Under the pieces are notes generated by a model, which had not been told where the DNA came from, did no database searches, and saw nothing but the letters and a program-made list of their open reading frames with translations. Below are positions 55,322-64,000 of a stretch of DNA of 64,000 nucleotides, piece after piece (the stretch's first letter is position 1; the number at the start of each line of letters is the position of its first letter). This stretch comes from Nocardioides marmorisolisilvae (GTDB lineage: Bacteria; Actinomycetota; Actinomycetes; Propionibacteriales; Nocardioidaceae). The DNA lies in the NCBI RefSeq assembly GCF_031656915.1, contig NZ_CP134227.1, positions 1,302,001-1,366,000 of the forward strand, given 5' to 3'. Both the position numbers and the translations under genes were made by a program.

Positions 55322-56197
55322 TCAGCAGGCTGACGCTGCGTGCGCCGCCGCCAGCTCCGCCGCCAGCCGGGCCCGCTGGTCGGTGGCCATGGGTGCCGAG
55401 CGCTGCTCCGAGCGGTCGAAGGTCACCATCCGCACCCTGCTGCTGGCCAGCACCTCGTCGCCGTCGCAGAGCTCGCTGCCGATCGTGAAAGAGCGGTCGC
55501 CGAGGTGGGAGACCCAGGACCGCGCCTCGTAGGGCTCCATCCGGAAGAGCATCGGCCGGTGGTAGGCCACGTCGGCGCGGGCGATCACGTGGTCGTTCCA
55601 GTGCTCGCCGCGGGTGTGCAGGTCCATCAGGTACTGGATCCGGGCCTCCTGGAAGAACTCGAAGTACATGACGTTGTTGACGTGGCGGTAGACGTCGACG
55701 TCGGAGAAGCGCACCTTCAACGGGTACACGTGGCGCGGCGCGCCCGTCCCTGGCAGCGGCTTCCTGGGCTCGGCCGGATCCAGGAACCTGGCCAGCACCT
55801 CCCGCTCCCGCGTGGTGAGTCGCCGCGGGTGCTCGCCGGCGAAGACGTACGGCACCAGGACGCTGCTCGCCCGCACGTACACGCGGCGGCCTCCTCCGGC
55901 CTCGGGAGCGGGGTCGTAGACCTCGTAGGCCAGGGTGAACTGTGCGGCGCGGACCTCGGTCACCCACACGTCCACCGTCACCGGCGCCCGGTGGAAGACC
56001 AGCGGCGACACGAACTCCACCTCGTGCCTGGCCACCACGACGCCCTCGGCGAGGTCGGCGACGCCGGTGAAGCCGGCGTGTGTGGCGAACATGTCGACGC
56101 GGGCCTCCTGGAGGTAGTCCAGATAGGTCACGTTGTTCACGTGGCCCAACAGGTCCATGTCGGCCCATCGCATCGGGCACTTGTAGGCGTGGCGCAC
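55322..56197 (-). CDS. acyl-CoA thioesterase with two hotdog domains
   Basis: 291 residues made of two 4HBT hotdog repeats: DMDLLGHVNNVTYLDYLQEA (about 14-33) and DVDVYRHVNNVMYFEFFQEA (about 166-185). Each has the Asp and the H-V-N-N-x-x-Y/F core of the family. The enzyme would form a pseudo-tetramer and cleave acyl-CoA. Same place as Rv2475c in M. tuberculosis. Divergent from the thiolase, with a 72-base gap; a shared acyl-CoA link is likely. Confidence 0.9.
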   Translation of the reverse strand: MRHAYKCPMRWADMDLLGHVNNVTYLDYLQEARVDMFATHAGFTGVADLAEGVVVARHEVEFVSPLVFHRAPVTVDVWVTEVRAAQFTLAYEVYDPAPEAGGGRRVYVRASSVLVPYVFAGEHPRRLTTREREVLARFLDPAEPRKPLPGTGAPRHVYPLKVRFSDVDVYRHVNNVMYFEFFQEARIQYLMDLHTRGEHWNDHVIARADVAYHRPMLFRMEPYEARSWVSHLGDRSFTIGSELCDGDEVLASSRVRMVTFDRSEQRSAPMATDQRARLAAELAAAHAASAC

Positions 56198-56269
56198 AGG
56201 CCGAGGCTAGCGAGTGCCCGAGCCGCACTAGGCTGAGCGGGTATTCCCCACGAAGATCGGAGAACCTCC

Positions 56270-57487
56270 ATGCCCGAGGCAGTGATCGTTTCTGCGGCCC
56301 GCTCCCCCATCGGCCGAGCGAACAAGGGCTCGCTGAAGGAGTTCCGCCCCGACGACCTCACCGCGCTCATCATCAAGGCCGCGCTGGACAAGATCCCTGC
56401 GCTCGATCCGAACGACGTCGACGACCTGATGCTGGGCTGCGGGCTGCCCGGAGGCGAGTCCGGCAACAACATGGGTCGTGTCGTCGCCACGCTGCTCGGC
56501 TACGACAGCATCCCGGGCACCACCATCACGCGGTACTGCTCATCGTCGGTGCAGACCTCGCGGATGGCCTTCCACGCCATCAAGGCCGGCGAGGGCGACG
56601 TCTACATCTCGGCTGGTGTCGAGACCGTGTCACGGTTCCAGTTCGGCACCTCCGACCACATCCCGAACACCCGCAACCCGAAGTTCGAGGACGCCCAGGC
56701 ACGGACCGAGGAGTACGCCCAGGGCGGCAAGGACTGGCACGACCCGCGCGACGACGGCAACCTGCCCGACATCTACATCGCGATGGGGCAGACCGCGGAG
56801 AACGTCGCCCGGCTCCGCGGGCTGGACCGCAAGGAGCTCGACGAGTTCGGCGTGCGCAGCCAGAACCTGGCCGAGAAGGCCATCAACGACGGCTTCTGGG
56901 CAAACGAGATCACTCCGGTGACCACGCCGGACGGCAACCTGGTCACTGCGGACGACGGTCCGCGGGCCGGTGTCACCTACGAGGCGATCTCCCAGCTCCA
57001 GCCGGTGTTCCGGCCGGACGGCGTCGTGACCGCCGGCAACTGCTGCCCGCTCAACGACGGCGCCGCGGCGGTCGTGATCATGTCGGACACCCGCGCCAAG
57101 GAGCTGGGCCTGACCCCACTCGCGCGCATCGTGTCCACCGGCGTCACCGGTCTGTCCCCGGAGATCATGGGCCTGGGCCCGGTCGGGGCGACGCAGCAGG
57201 CGCTCAAGCACGCGAACATGTCGATCGACGACATCGACCTCGTGGAGATCAACGAGGCGTTCGCAGCTCAGGTGGTGCCGTCGTACCAGGACCTGGGCAT
57301 CGACCTCGACCGGCTCAACGTCAATGGCGGCGCCATCGCCGTCGGCCACCCCTTCGGTATGACCGGCGCCCGGCTGCAGAACACCATGCTCAACTCGCTG
57401 AAGTGGCACGACAAGTCCGTCGGCCTGATCACCATGTGTGTCGGTGGCGGCCAGGGCATGGCGATCATCCTGGAGCGGATGTCCTGA
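56270..57487 (+). CDS. thiolase (acetyl-CoA C-acyltransferase)
   Basis: 405 residues. Condenses or cleaves 3-ketoacyl-CoA. Nucleophile Cys90 in TITRYCSSSVQTSRMA, conserved His in GGAIAVGHPFGMTGAR (about 359), second Cys in MCVGGGQGMAII (about 389). NEAFAAQVVPSYQDLG is the thiolase core. GGAG precedes ATG 56270. The gene ends 6 bases before a 21-bp hairpin terminator. FadA-like role in fatty acid beta-oxidation is likely; substrate length is unknown. Confidence 0.93.
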   Translation: MPEAVIVSAARSPIGRANKGSLKEFRPDDLTALIIKAALDKIPALDPNDVDDLMLGCGLPGGESGNNMGRVVATLLGYDSIPGTTITRYCSSSVQTSRMAFHAIKAGEGDVYISAGVETVSRFQFGTSDHIPNTRNPKFEDAQARTEEYAQGGKDWHDPRDDGNLPDIYIAMGQTAENVARLRGLDRKELDEFGVRSQNLAEKAINDGFWANEITPVTTPDGNLVTADDGPRAGVTYEAISQLQPVFRPDGVVTAGNCCPLNDGAAAVVIMSDTRAKELGLTPLARIVSTGVTGLSPEIMGLGPVGATQQALKHANMSIDDIDLVEINEAFAAQVVPSYQDLGIDLDRLNVNGGAIAVGHPFGMTGARLQNTMLNSLKWHDKSVGLITMCVGGGQGMAIILERMS

Positions 57488-57492
57488 CGCGG

Positions 57493-57539
57493 CGAGGCGG
57501 CGCAGATGTGCAGAGTTCCTGCACGTCTGCGCCGCCTCG
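57493..57539. terminator. very strong bidirectional hairpin between thiolase and yceI
   Basis: A 21-bp stem (57493-57513 with 57519-57539) with a single G-T type pair and a 5-base loop AGTTC. It starts 6 bases after the thiolase stop and ends 9 bases before the yceI stop, so it can end both converging transcripts. It is the longest stem I found in the window. Confidence 0.85.
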
Positions 57540-57547
57540 GCCGTGGG

Positions 57548-58093
57548 TCAGGCCTGCTCGAGCACGGCCTCCACGGCGAGGCTGATGGTGACCTTGTCGC
57601 CGATCAGGACCTTCGAGCCGTCCAGCGGGATGTTGAAGTCCACACCCCAGTCCTTGCGGTTGATGACCGCGGTCGCCTCGAAGCCGATGCGGGTCCCGCC
57701 CCAGGGGTCCTTGTCCACGCCGAGGAACTCGACATCGAGCTCGACCGGCTTGGTGATGCCCTTGATGGTCAGGTCGCCACGGGCGGTCTCGCCGTCGAAC
57801 GACGTGGCCGTGAAGGTCATCGGGCCGCTGTTCTCGACGTCGAAGAAGTCGGCCGAGCGGAGGTGCCCGTCACGCTGCTCGTCACGGGTGTTGATCGAGT
57901 TCAGGTCGATCGTCGCGGTCGCGCGGGTCTCCTCGATGCCGGCCCCGGTGGTCAGGGTGCCCTCGAACTTCTCGAACTGGCCGCGGACCTTGCTCATCAG
58001 GTGACGCACCGTGAAGCCGACCTCGGAGTGGCTCGGGTCGATGGTCCAGGTGCCGGCCACCAGGTCGGTGCCCACTGCGGTGTCGGTGCTCAT
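57548..58093 (-). CDS. YceI-family lipid-binding protein
   Basis: 181 residues. ATG 58093 follows GAGGAG at 7 bases. Beta-barrel lipocalin-like family that binds isoprenoids in its cavity. Seen: GTWTIDPSHSEVGFTVRHLM near 15-34 (D-x-x-H-S-x-V-x-F), GQFEKFEGTL, DLNSINTRDEQRDGHLRSAD with RD-x-H-L-x-S-x-D-F-F, and TKPVELDVEFLG. No signal peptide, so it stays in the cytoplasm, unlike E. coli YceI. Divergent from marR with palindromes in the gap, a common actinobacterial pairing. Confidence 0.93.
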   Translation of the reverse strand: MSTDTAVGTDLVAGTWTIDPSHSEVGFTVRHLMSKVRGQFEKFEGTLTTGAGIEETRATATIDLNSINTRDEQRDGHLRSADFFDVENSGPMTFTATSFDGETARGDLTIKGITKPVELDVEFLGVDKDPWGGTRIGFEATAVINRKDWGVDFNIPLDGSKVLIGDKVTISLAVEAVLEQA

Positions 58094-58111
58094 GTGAATG
58101 CTCCTCATATA

Positions 58112-58125
58112 GTTGAAAGTTCAAC
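58112..58125. promoter_or_regulatory. GTTGAA-AG-TTCAAC operator, probably for the MarR protein
   Basis: Perfect palindrome with 6-bp arms. On the minus strand it lies directly before TATATG, a good -10 for yceI, so a bound repressor would block the promoter. A further TTCAAC half-site is at 58160-58165. Confidence 0.6.
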
Positions 58126-58130
58126 GTCTT

Positions 58131-58143
58131 GCTAGAGACTAGC
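58131..58143. promoter_or_regulatory. second palindrome GCTAG-AGA-CTAGC in the yceI/marR gap
   Basis: Perfect 5-bp arms with a 3-base centre, 5 bases from the first palindrome and over the expected -35 region of yceI. It may be a second site for the same regulator. Confidence 0.4.
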
Positions 58144-58211
58144 AGTTGGTGATAGATGCTTCAACTACCTCGTCCGGCCGGATATTCCGTAGCCAGGTCG
58201 GGACACGCTGG

Positions 58212-58244
58212 TGGGGCACTTCTGGGGCACTTCTGGGGCACTTC
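58212..58244 (+). repeat. three tandem copies of an 11-bp unit (TGGGGCACTTC)
   Basis: Three exact head-to-tail copies in the 200-base yceI/marR gap, about 50 bases before the marR start. The unit is not a multiple of three and lies outside coding sequence. Nothing else like it occurs in the window. Confidence 0.8.
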
Positions 58245-58293
58245 TGGGCGGCCTTCCCCGTCAGCACGGCCTGCTCCCCCTAAACTCAGCGTC

Positions 58294-58791
58294 ATGAGCG
58301 ACCGTCTCGGACCCCGCTGGCTCGACCAGGACCAGCAGCGGTCATGGCGCGCCTACATCATGGGGACCACGTTGCTACTGGGCCAGCTGGACCGGGAGCT
58401 GCGCCAGGCACACGGGATCTCGCTGCCGGAGTACGAGCTGCTGGTTCGCCTCTCCGAGGCTGAGGGACGCTGCCTGCGCATGGCTCTGTTGGCGGACGCG
58501 ATGTCGTTCTCGCGAAGCCGGATCACCCATACCGTCGCGCGCCTGGAGCAGATGGGCGTGGTCGAGCGCACCGCCACCGATGACGACCGGCGTGGCGTCA
58601 CCGCCCGACTCACCGCGCGCGGGTGGGACCTGCTCGAGAAGGCCGCACCGGTCCACGTCACCGGCGTTCGCGAGCATCTCGTCGACATCGCGAGCGACGA
58701 GGACTTTGCCGCGGTCGGTCGCGCCTTCAATGCGGTGTGCGATCACCTGATCGCAGACCACGCCCCGGCAGCCGATATCCGCCAGGGCTGA
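58294..58791 (+). CDS. MarR-family transcriptional regulator
   Basis: 165 residues. Winged-helix dimer: helix part MGTTLLLGQLDRELRQAHGI, then SLPEYELLVRLSEAEGRCLR, recognition region ADAMSFSRSRITHTVARLEQ and the wing VERTATDDDRRGVTARLT (D-D-R-R-G). TAAACT (58281-58286) is a good -10 only 7 bases before ATG and no Shine-Dalgarno sequence is present, so the message is probably leaderless. It likely represses yceI and itself through the palindromes at 58112-58143. Ligand unknown. Confidence 0.92.
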   Translation: MSDRLGPRWLDQDQQRSWRAYIMGTTLLLGQLDRELRQAHGISLPEYELLVRLSEAEGRCLRMALLADAMSFSRSRITHTVARLEQMGVVERTATDDDRRGVTARLTARGWDLLEKAAPVHVTGVREHLVDIASDEDFAAVGRAFNAVCDHLIADHAPAADIRQG

Positions 58792-58808
58792 CCGGCCGTT
58801 CGTTTCGC

Positions 58809-60491
<1,683 letters not shown>

Positions 60492-60554
60492 GGTCCGCAA
60501 AGCCTACGGTCAGGGGCGGCGCCGCCCGAAATCGGGCGACGGCCCGCCCCGCCC

Positions 60555-60980
60555 TCAGGCGGCCGACGCGGCGGGCGAGGCCTCCTCGCCCTCCATCTCG
60601 ACGACGGGCCCGGCCTCCGAGCGGGGATTGCGGACGAAGGTGGTCGTCCCGCGGCCGAGATCGTGGCCGACGAACGTCGCCTCGACCTCCATCGAGGTGA
60701 CCGTGATGCCCGCGCGGTTGGTCCAGCTCTCGGCGGTCAATCTCCCGTGCACCACCACCGGGTCGCCGCGATGCAGCGAGACCGTGCAGTTCTCCGCGAG
60801 CTGGCGCCACGCGGTCACGGAGTACCACTGCGTGTCGCCGTCAACCCACTCCCCCGACTTCTTGTCGAAGCGACGCGGCGTCGTGGCCACCCGGAAGCTG
60901 GCCACCGGGGTGCCGCTGGCGTCACGGCTGGTGACCTCGGTGCCGAGCCAGCCGGCGAGCGTGATCTGCGTGTCGTTCAT
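60555..60980 (-). CDS. single-stranded DNA-binding protein paralog
   Basis: 141 residues, ATG preceded by GGGAGAG. OB fold: GWLGTEVTSRDASGTPVASF, RFDKKSGEWVDGDTQWYSVT, then GDPVVVHGRLTAESWTNRAG. The acidic C-terminal tip DDDIPF of the main SSB, which recruits repair proteins, is missing; the end is EEASPAASAA. So it is more likely an accessory SSB, like Rv2478c which sits in the same place. A nested hairpin lies directly before its ribosome binding site. Confidence 0.88.
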   Translation of the reverse strand: MNDTQITLAGWLGTEVTSRDASGTPVASFRVATTPRRFDKKSGEWVDGDTQWYSVTAWRQLAENCTVSLHRGDPVVVHGRLTAESWTNRAGITVTSMEVEATFVGHDLGRGTTTFVRNPRSEAGPVVEMEGEEASPAASAA

Positions 60981-60990
60981 GTGTCTCTCC

Positions 60991-61026
60991 CTTGTCTGAC
61001 GTGGTCCGTTCGGACACATCGACAAG
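60991..61026 (-). promoter_or_regulatory. nested hairpin upstream of the SSB-like gene
   Basis: CTTGTC (60991-60996) pairs with GACAAG (61021-61026), and inside GTCCG-TT-CGGAC (61004-61015) forms a second stem. On the message it ends right at the Shine-Dalgarno GGGAGAG. It may control translation, or be an operator in a promoter. Confidence 0.35.
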
Positions 61027-61114
61027 ACTGCGAGCCAGGTCGGACGTGGGCCACCCGCCACAGGGACCGGCTGTGGACCGTGGTCCCGGAAGGGGTGCTG
61101 TGGACAGGAAACGG

Positions 61115-62770
61115 TCAGCCGAGCGCGCGGTCGAGTCCCTCGCGGGTCCGGCGGTAGGCGTCCAGCTCCGCCTCGATCGGCGCCGCGACCAGCTCCTCGG
61201 TGACCTCGGCGACGGCGGTGCGCAGCCGACGCTCGGCCTTGCGCGCCCGGGCGCGCGCGCCCAGGCCGACCAGGACCCGACCCAGCAGCGCGAGCAGGAC
61301 GCCGAGCACGACCCCTCCGACCAGCAACAGGGTCGGGAGCGGGAGTCCGGCGTACCTCGGCGTGTCCGGCTGGGGCACCTTCAGGTAGCCCATCACCGCG
61401 AGCGCGAGCAGCCACCCGCCACCACACAATGCCGCCAGCAGCAGCACCCACTGCGCGAGCCTCACCACCCGGCACCACGCCGGCAGCCCGCCAACGCCGA
61501 GCTCGGTGCTGGTCACCGCCCGGTCGAGCCGGTCATTGAGGTCGCCACTGCGGGACACCGAGGCGCGCCGCACCGCCTGGGACCACGGCACGGACAGCGG
61601 CCTGGACACCGAGTCGGCCAGGTCACGCAGCGCCGAGTCGACCCTGGCCCGCTGGATGCTGTCCGCGGAGGGCAACGACGACCGTGTCGCAGCGACCAGG
61701 TCACGCTGCGAGGCCGACAGGTCGAGGTGGAGGCGCTTGAGTGGGTCCGGACGAAGCCTCGAGAGCCATGCGGTGACCGGCCAGCCGGTCGCTCGCCGCG
61801 ACCGCATCACCGAGGCGCCGCGCACCGCGTCGACGACGACGGGTACGCCGGCAGCGTCCGCGACCGCGTCCACCAGCGACGCCTTCTCGGGCCTGCCGAG
61901 CGCCGGCACCTTCCCCGAGCCGGTGACGGTGGACAGTTCCTCCGCCGCCCGGCGTACGTCGGTGTCGATCCGCTTGCGTACGGCGGCCTTGCCGGCCACC
62001 CGCTTGGCGATCTCCCGACGCAGGTCGTCGATGCCCTCGCCGGTGCGCGCCGAGATCGCCAGCAGCGGGACCTGGCCCAGTCCGTCGGCGGCGAGGAGCC
62101 GCCGAACGTCGGACATGATCGTCTGCCGTCGTCCCGGCGCGACCTCGTCGATGTGGTTGAGCACCACCATCATCACGTCACGGTGGGCCGCCATCGGCCG
62201 AAGGAAGCGGTCGTGGATCGCGGCGTCGGCGTACTTCTGCGGGTCCAGCACCCACACCATCAGGTCGGTCAGCTCGATCAGCCGGTCGACCTCGAGGTGG
62301 TGGGCGGTCTCCGTCGAGTCGTGGTCGGGCAGGTCCAACAGCACCAGGCCATCGAGGTCGGCGACCTCCCGGCCGGTGTCGAGCATCGAGTCGCGCATCA
62401 CCTGATGGCGCAGCGGGATGCCCAACCACTCGAGCAGATCTGACGGATTGTCGCGACCCCACACGCAGGCCGTCGTCCAGGAGGTGGTGGGGCGGCGGAC
62501 CCCCACGGCAGCGACGTCGAGGCCGCTCAGCGCGTTGAACGTCGAGGACTTGCCCGATCCGGTGGCACCGGCGAGGGCGACGACGGTGTGCCGCGCCGAC
62601 ATCCGCAGACGCTGACCGGCGCGAAGGGCGACGGTGCGTGCAGGTGCCAGGATCTCCTCGTCGATGCGGCCCTCAGACGCCTCCACCGCATCGTGCAGGC
62701 CGTTGACGCGTGCGTCGAGATCGTTGCGCCGCCCGAGCCTGTCACGGGCAGCGTCCAGGAGTGCGGTCAC
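61115..62770 (-). CDS. membrane-associated GTPase (Era/YfjP-like)
   Basis: 551 residues, from GTG or ATG at 62770, overlapping the upstream GTPase gene by 4 nt. G domain at about 60-260: G1 GATGSGKSSTFNAL, G3 LLDLPDHDST (D-x-x-D instead of the usual DxxG), G4 NHID in MMVVLNHIDEV. Two transmembrane helices at about 445-465 and 480-505, then a basic/helical tail. Paired in tandem with a second dynamin-type GTPase, an arrangement seen in other actinobacteria. Membrane remodelling or stress defence are possible roles; none is proven to my knowledge. Confidence 0.85.
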   Translation of the reverse strand: MTALLDAARDRLGRRNDLDARVNGLHDAVEASEGRIDEEILAPARTVALRAGQRLRMSARHTVVALAGATGSGKSSTFNALSGLDVAAVGVRRPTTSWTTACVWGRDNPSDLLEWLGIPLRHQVMRDSMLDTGREVADLDGLVLLDLPDHDSTETAHHLEVDRLIELTDLMVWVLDPQKYADAAIHDRFLRPMAAHRDVMMVVLNHIDEVAPGRRQTIMSDVRRLLAADGLGQVPLLAISARTGEGIDDLRREIAKRVAGKAAVRKRIDTDVRRAAEELSTVTGSGKVPALGRPEKASLVDAVADAAGVPVVVDAVRGASVMRSRRATGWPVTAWLSRLRPDPLKRLHLDLSASQRDLVAATRSSLPSADSIQRARVDSALRDLADSVSRPLSVPWSQAVRRASVSRSGDLNDRLDRAVTSTELGVGGLPAWCRVVRLAQWVLLLAALCGGGWLLALAVMGYLKVPQPDTPRYAGLPLPTLLLVGGVVLGVLLALLGRVLVGLGARARARKAERRLRTAVAEVTEELVAAPIEAELDAYRRTREGLDRALG

Positions 62771-64000
62771 AGCCCGTCCTCCTGGCGGTAGCGCAGATCG
62801 TCGACCTGTCGGGCGAGGTTGCGCAACCTCTCCGAGGGGTCGTCACCGAGGCCGAGGTCGTCCAGCAACGCGGTATAGCGACCGCGCTCCTCGGCGAGCA
62901 GTGCCTCGACCCGCCGACGAAGGTCCTTGCGGGCACGCTCGGCGAGGCGGCGGACGGCCTGGTCGCCGAAGACCGCCTCCAGCACCTTCTGACCGAGTAC
63001 GGCGCTGCCGCCCGCGATCCCGACCTCCGCACCGGTCACGCCACCGGTGGAGGCGAACACCACCACCATCAACGCGACGGCGAGCCCGTTGACGCCGTAC
63101 GCGAGGAAGCGGGCAGTGGCGCGCTTGTCTGCGCCCTCGGTGCGGATCAGGTCGAGCAGGTCGGCCTGCCAGTCACGCACCAGCCGCTCGGTCATCGGGC
63201 GGGCGCCCCGCGACGCCCGGGACAGGTCTGCCGAGGTGGTCTCGAGCAGCGCGCGTCCGGTCGCCGACGACCGCCAGCTCTTGTCCGTCCGCTCGGCGGC
63301 GGACTCGGCGTGCTCGAGGACCAATGTCTGCAGCCCGGACTCGACCGCGACGCTGACCCGGGTGGCTGCCTGCGGCTGGCCCTTCACGGCCCGCACGAGG
63401 CGGTCGCGAGCCCAGCTCACCTTGGACTCGAGCGTCTTGAGCAGCTCGCCCGTGCCGACGAAGTCGCTCCAGCGGGAGAGCACCTCGCCGCGCAGCAGGG
63501 TGCCGTCGGCACAGGCACGGTCCACGTCTTCTCCGGCCTGCTCGTAGCAGCGCACGACGTCGTTGCGCAGCTGCTGTGCGGCCTGTTGCTGCTCGGCGCT
63601 GGCGTCGGCGATCGTGTAGACCCGCCGGGCGATCGTCCTGATCGCGCCGCCGAGGGTCTGACGGACCACCCCCGACCGGGCATCGGTGTCGGCGGCGAGC
63701 GCTTCCAGCCACTCCTGGATCCGCTCCACTGACGCGATGGGCAGCAGCCCGCTCTCGTCCAACTCGGTCTCGGGCACTTGGAACAGCGGCGAGTCACGCA
63801 GCCCGCGGGCGCTCAGCATCCGGCTCAGATGGCTGGCCACCTCGGGCACGGCGGCCGGAGCGGTCCGGTCGAGCACGATCGCTACCGCGGCCGACCGTTC
63901 GGCTGCCTTGTGCAGGAACTCCCACGGGACCTGGTCGGCGTAGCGCGCAGCGGAGGTGACGAACAGCCACATGTCGGCAGCGGCGAGCAACTGGGCGGCA
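62767..64000 (-). CDS. second membrane GTPase / dynamin-like protein (N-terminus outside window)
   Basis: 411 C-terminal residues are visible; the gene starts beyond base 64000 on the minus strand. The visible part begins in the G domain at LLAAADMWLFVTSAARYADQ, then AVAIVLDRTAP, where G4 would be, followed by a long helical region rich in Ala and Glu, one or two hydrophobic segments (GVNGLAVALMVVVFASTGGV at about 296-316) and a helical C-terminus (VRRLAERARKDLRRRVEALL). P-loop is not visible. Its stop overlaps the next GTPase start (4 nt), so both proteins are probably made in equal amounts and may form a heteromer. Confidence 0.8.
   Translation of the reverse strand, partial: AAQLLAAADMWLFVTSAARYADQVPWEFLHKAAERSAAVAIVLDRTAPAAVPEVASHLSRMLSARGLRDSPLFQVPETELDESGLLPIASVERIQEWLEALAADTDARSGVVRQTLGGAIRTIARRVYTIADASAEQQQAAQQLRNDVVRCYEQAGEDVDRACADGTLLRGEVLSRWSDFVGTGELLKTLESKVSWARDRLVRAVKGQPQAATRVSVAVESGLQTLVLEHAESAAERTDKSWRSSATGRALLETTSADLSRASRGARPMTERLVRDWQADLLDLIRTEGADKRATARFLAYGVNGLAVALMVVVFASTGGVTGAEVGIAGGSAVLGQKVLEAVFGDQAVRRLAERARKDLRRRVEALLAEERGRYTALLDDLGLGDDPSERLRNLARQVDDLRYRQEDGL

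Noticed and set aside
58156-58293. Extended MarR start that would translate the 11-bp repeats
   Set aside because: The repeats would add a Gly/Trp/Ser-rich tail unlike any MarR protein, and the -10 box at 58281 lies after that start.

Overview
This window is about 64 kb of GC-rich, densely packed chromosome from a mycothiol-type actinobacterium. Gene content and order most suggest Nocardioides or another member of the Nocardioidaceae (inference). The block from phosphoglycerate mutase to the SSB-like gene follows the order I know from Mycobacterium tuberculosis around Rv2419c-Rv2478c: gpm-rsfS-nadD, proA, proB-obg-rpmA-rplU, rne, ndk-DUF4233-folC, valS, clpX-clpP2-clpP1-tig, nei2-rpiB, the Rv2466c-type DsbA protein, pepN, glbO, thioesterase, ettA, ssb-like. 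Unlike mycobacteria it also carries a complete mreBCD-mrdA-rodA rod-shape cluster. Starts are often GTG, and many minus-strand genes overlap by 4 nt (ATGA or GTGA), so they are probably translationally coupled.

Layout. 1-5.2 kb is the accessory end: two tandem secreted proteins with a GH16-like fold, a 13E12-type DUF222/HNH nuclease broken by two in-frame amber codons, a YciI-like protein, and an intact IS1380-family element with target duplication that landed right behind the stop codon of a 39-residue membrane protein. 5.3-12.8 kb holds tRNA-Ala and housekeeping genes (gpm, rsfS, nadD, proA, proB, obgE, rpmA, rplU). 13-21.7 kb holds a secreted DUF4232 protein, RNase E/G, and the TIGR03960/TIGR03936 radical-SAM pair split by a winged-helix gene and an MFS exporter. 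21.8-27.6 kb is the rod-shape operon, headed by a long hairpin that covers the mreB ribosome binding site. 27.6-34.7 kb has ndk, a DUF4233 protein, folC, an aryl-alcohol-type dehydrogenase, a GNAT protein and valS, which is on the strand opposite to its usual neighbours.

34.7-41.6 kb carries clpX, clpP2, clpP1, an SRPBCC protein, an alpha/beta hydrolase, trigger factor, tRNA-Pro and tRNA-Gly. 41.7-53.1 kb carries a membrane PP2C phosphatase, nei2, rpiB, an HSL-type esterase, an Eis-like acetyltransferase, metG, a TIGR03086 protein, a mycothiol-dependent-nitroreductase-like protein with CPFA instead of CPWC, an RNase H fusion and pepN. 53.1-64 kb carries two small envelope-type genes, mscS overlapping glbO, a double-hotdog thioesterase, a thiolase with a very strong terminator, the divergent yceI/marR pair with palindromic operators, ettA, an SSB-like protein, and a pair of membrane GTPases cut by the window end.

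Themes are translation and ribosome assembly, protein quality control (ClpXP, trigger factor), cell-wall elongation, and redox or lipid side reactions. No stretch longer than 300 bases lacks a gene. I saw no CRISPR array, prophage, rRNA gene or replication origin. Everything here was read by eye; family names rest on recognised motifs and context, not on database searches.
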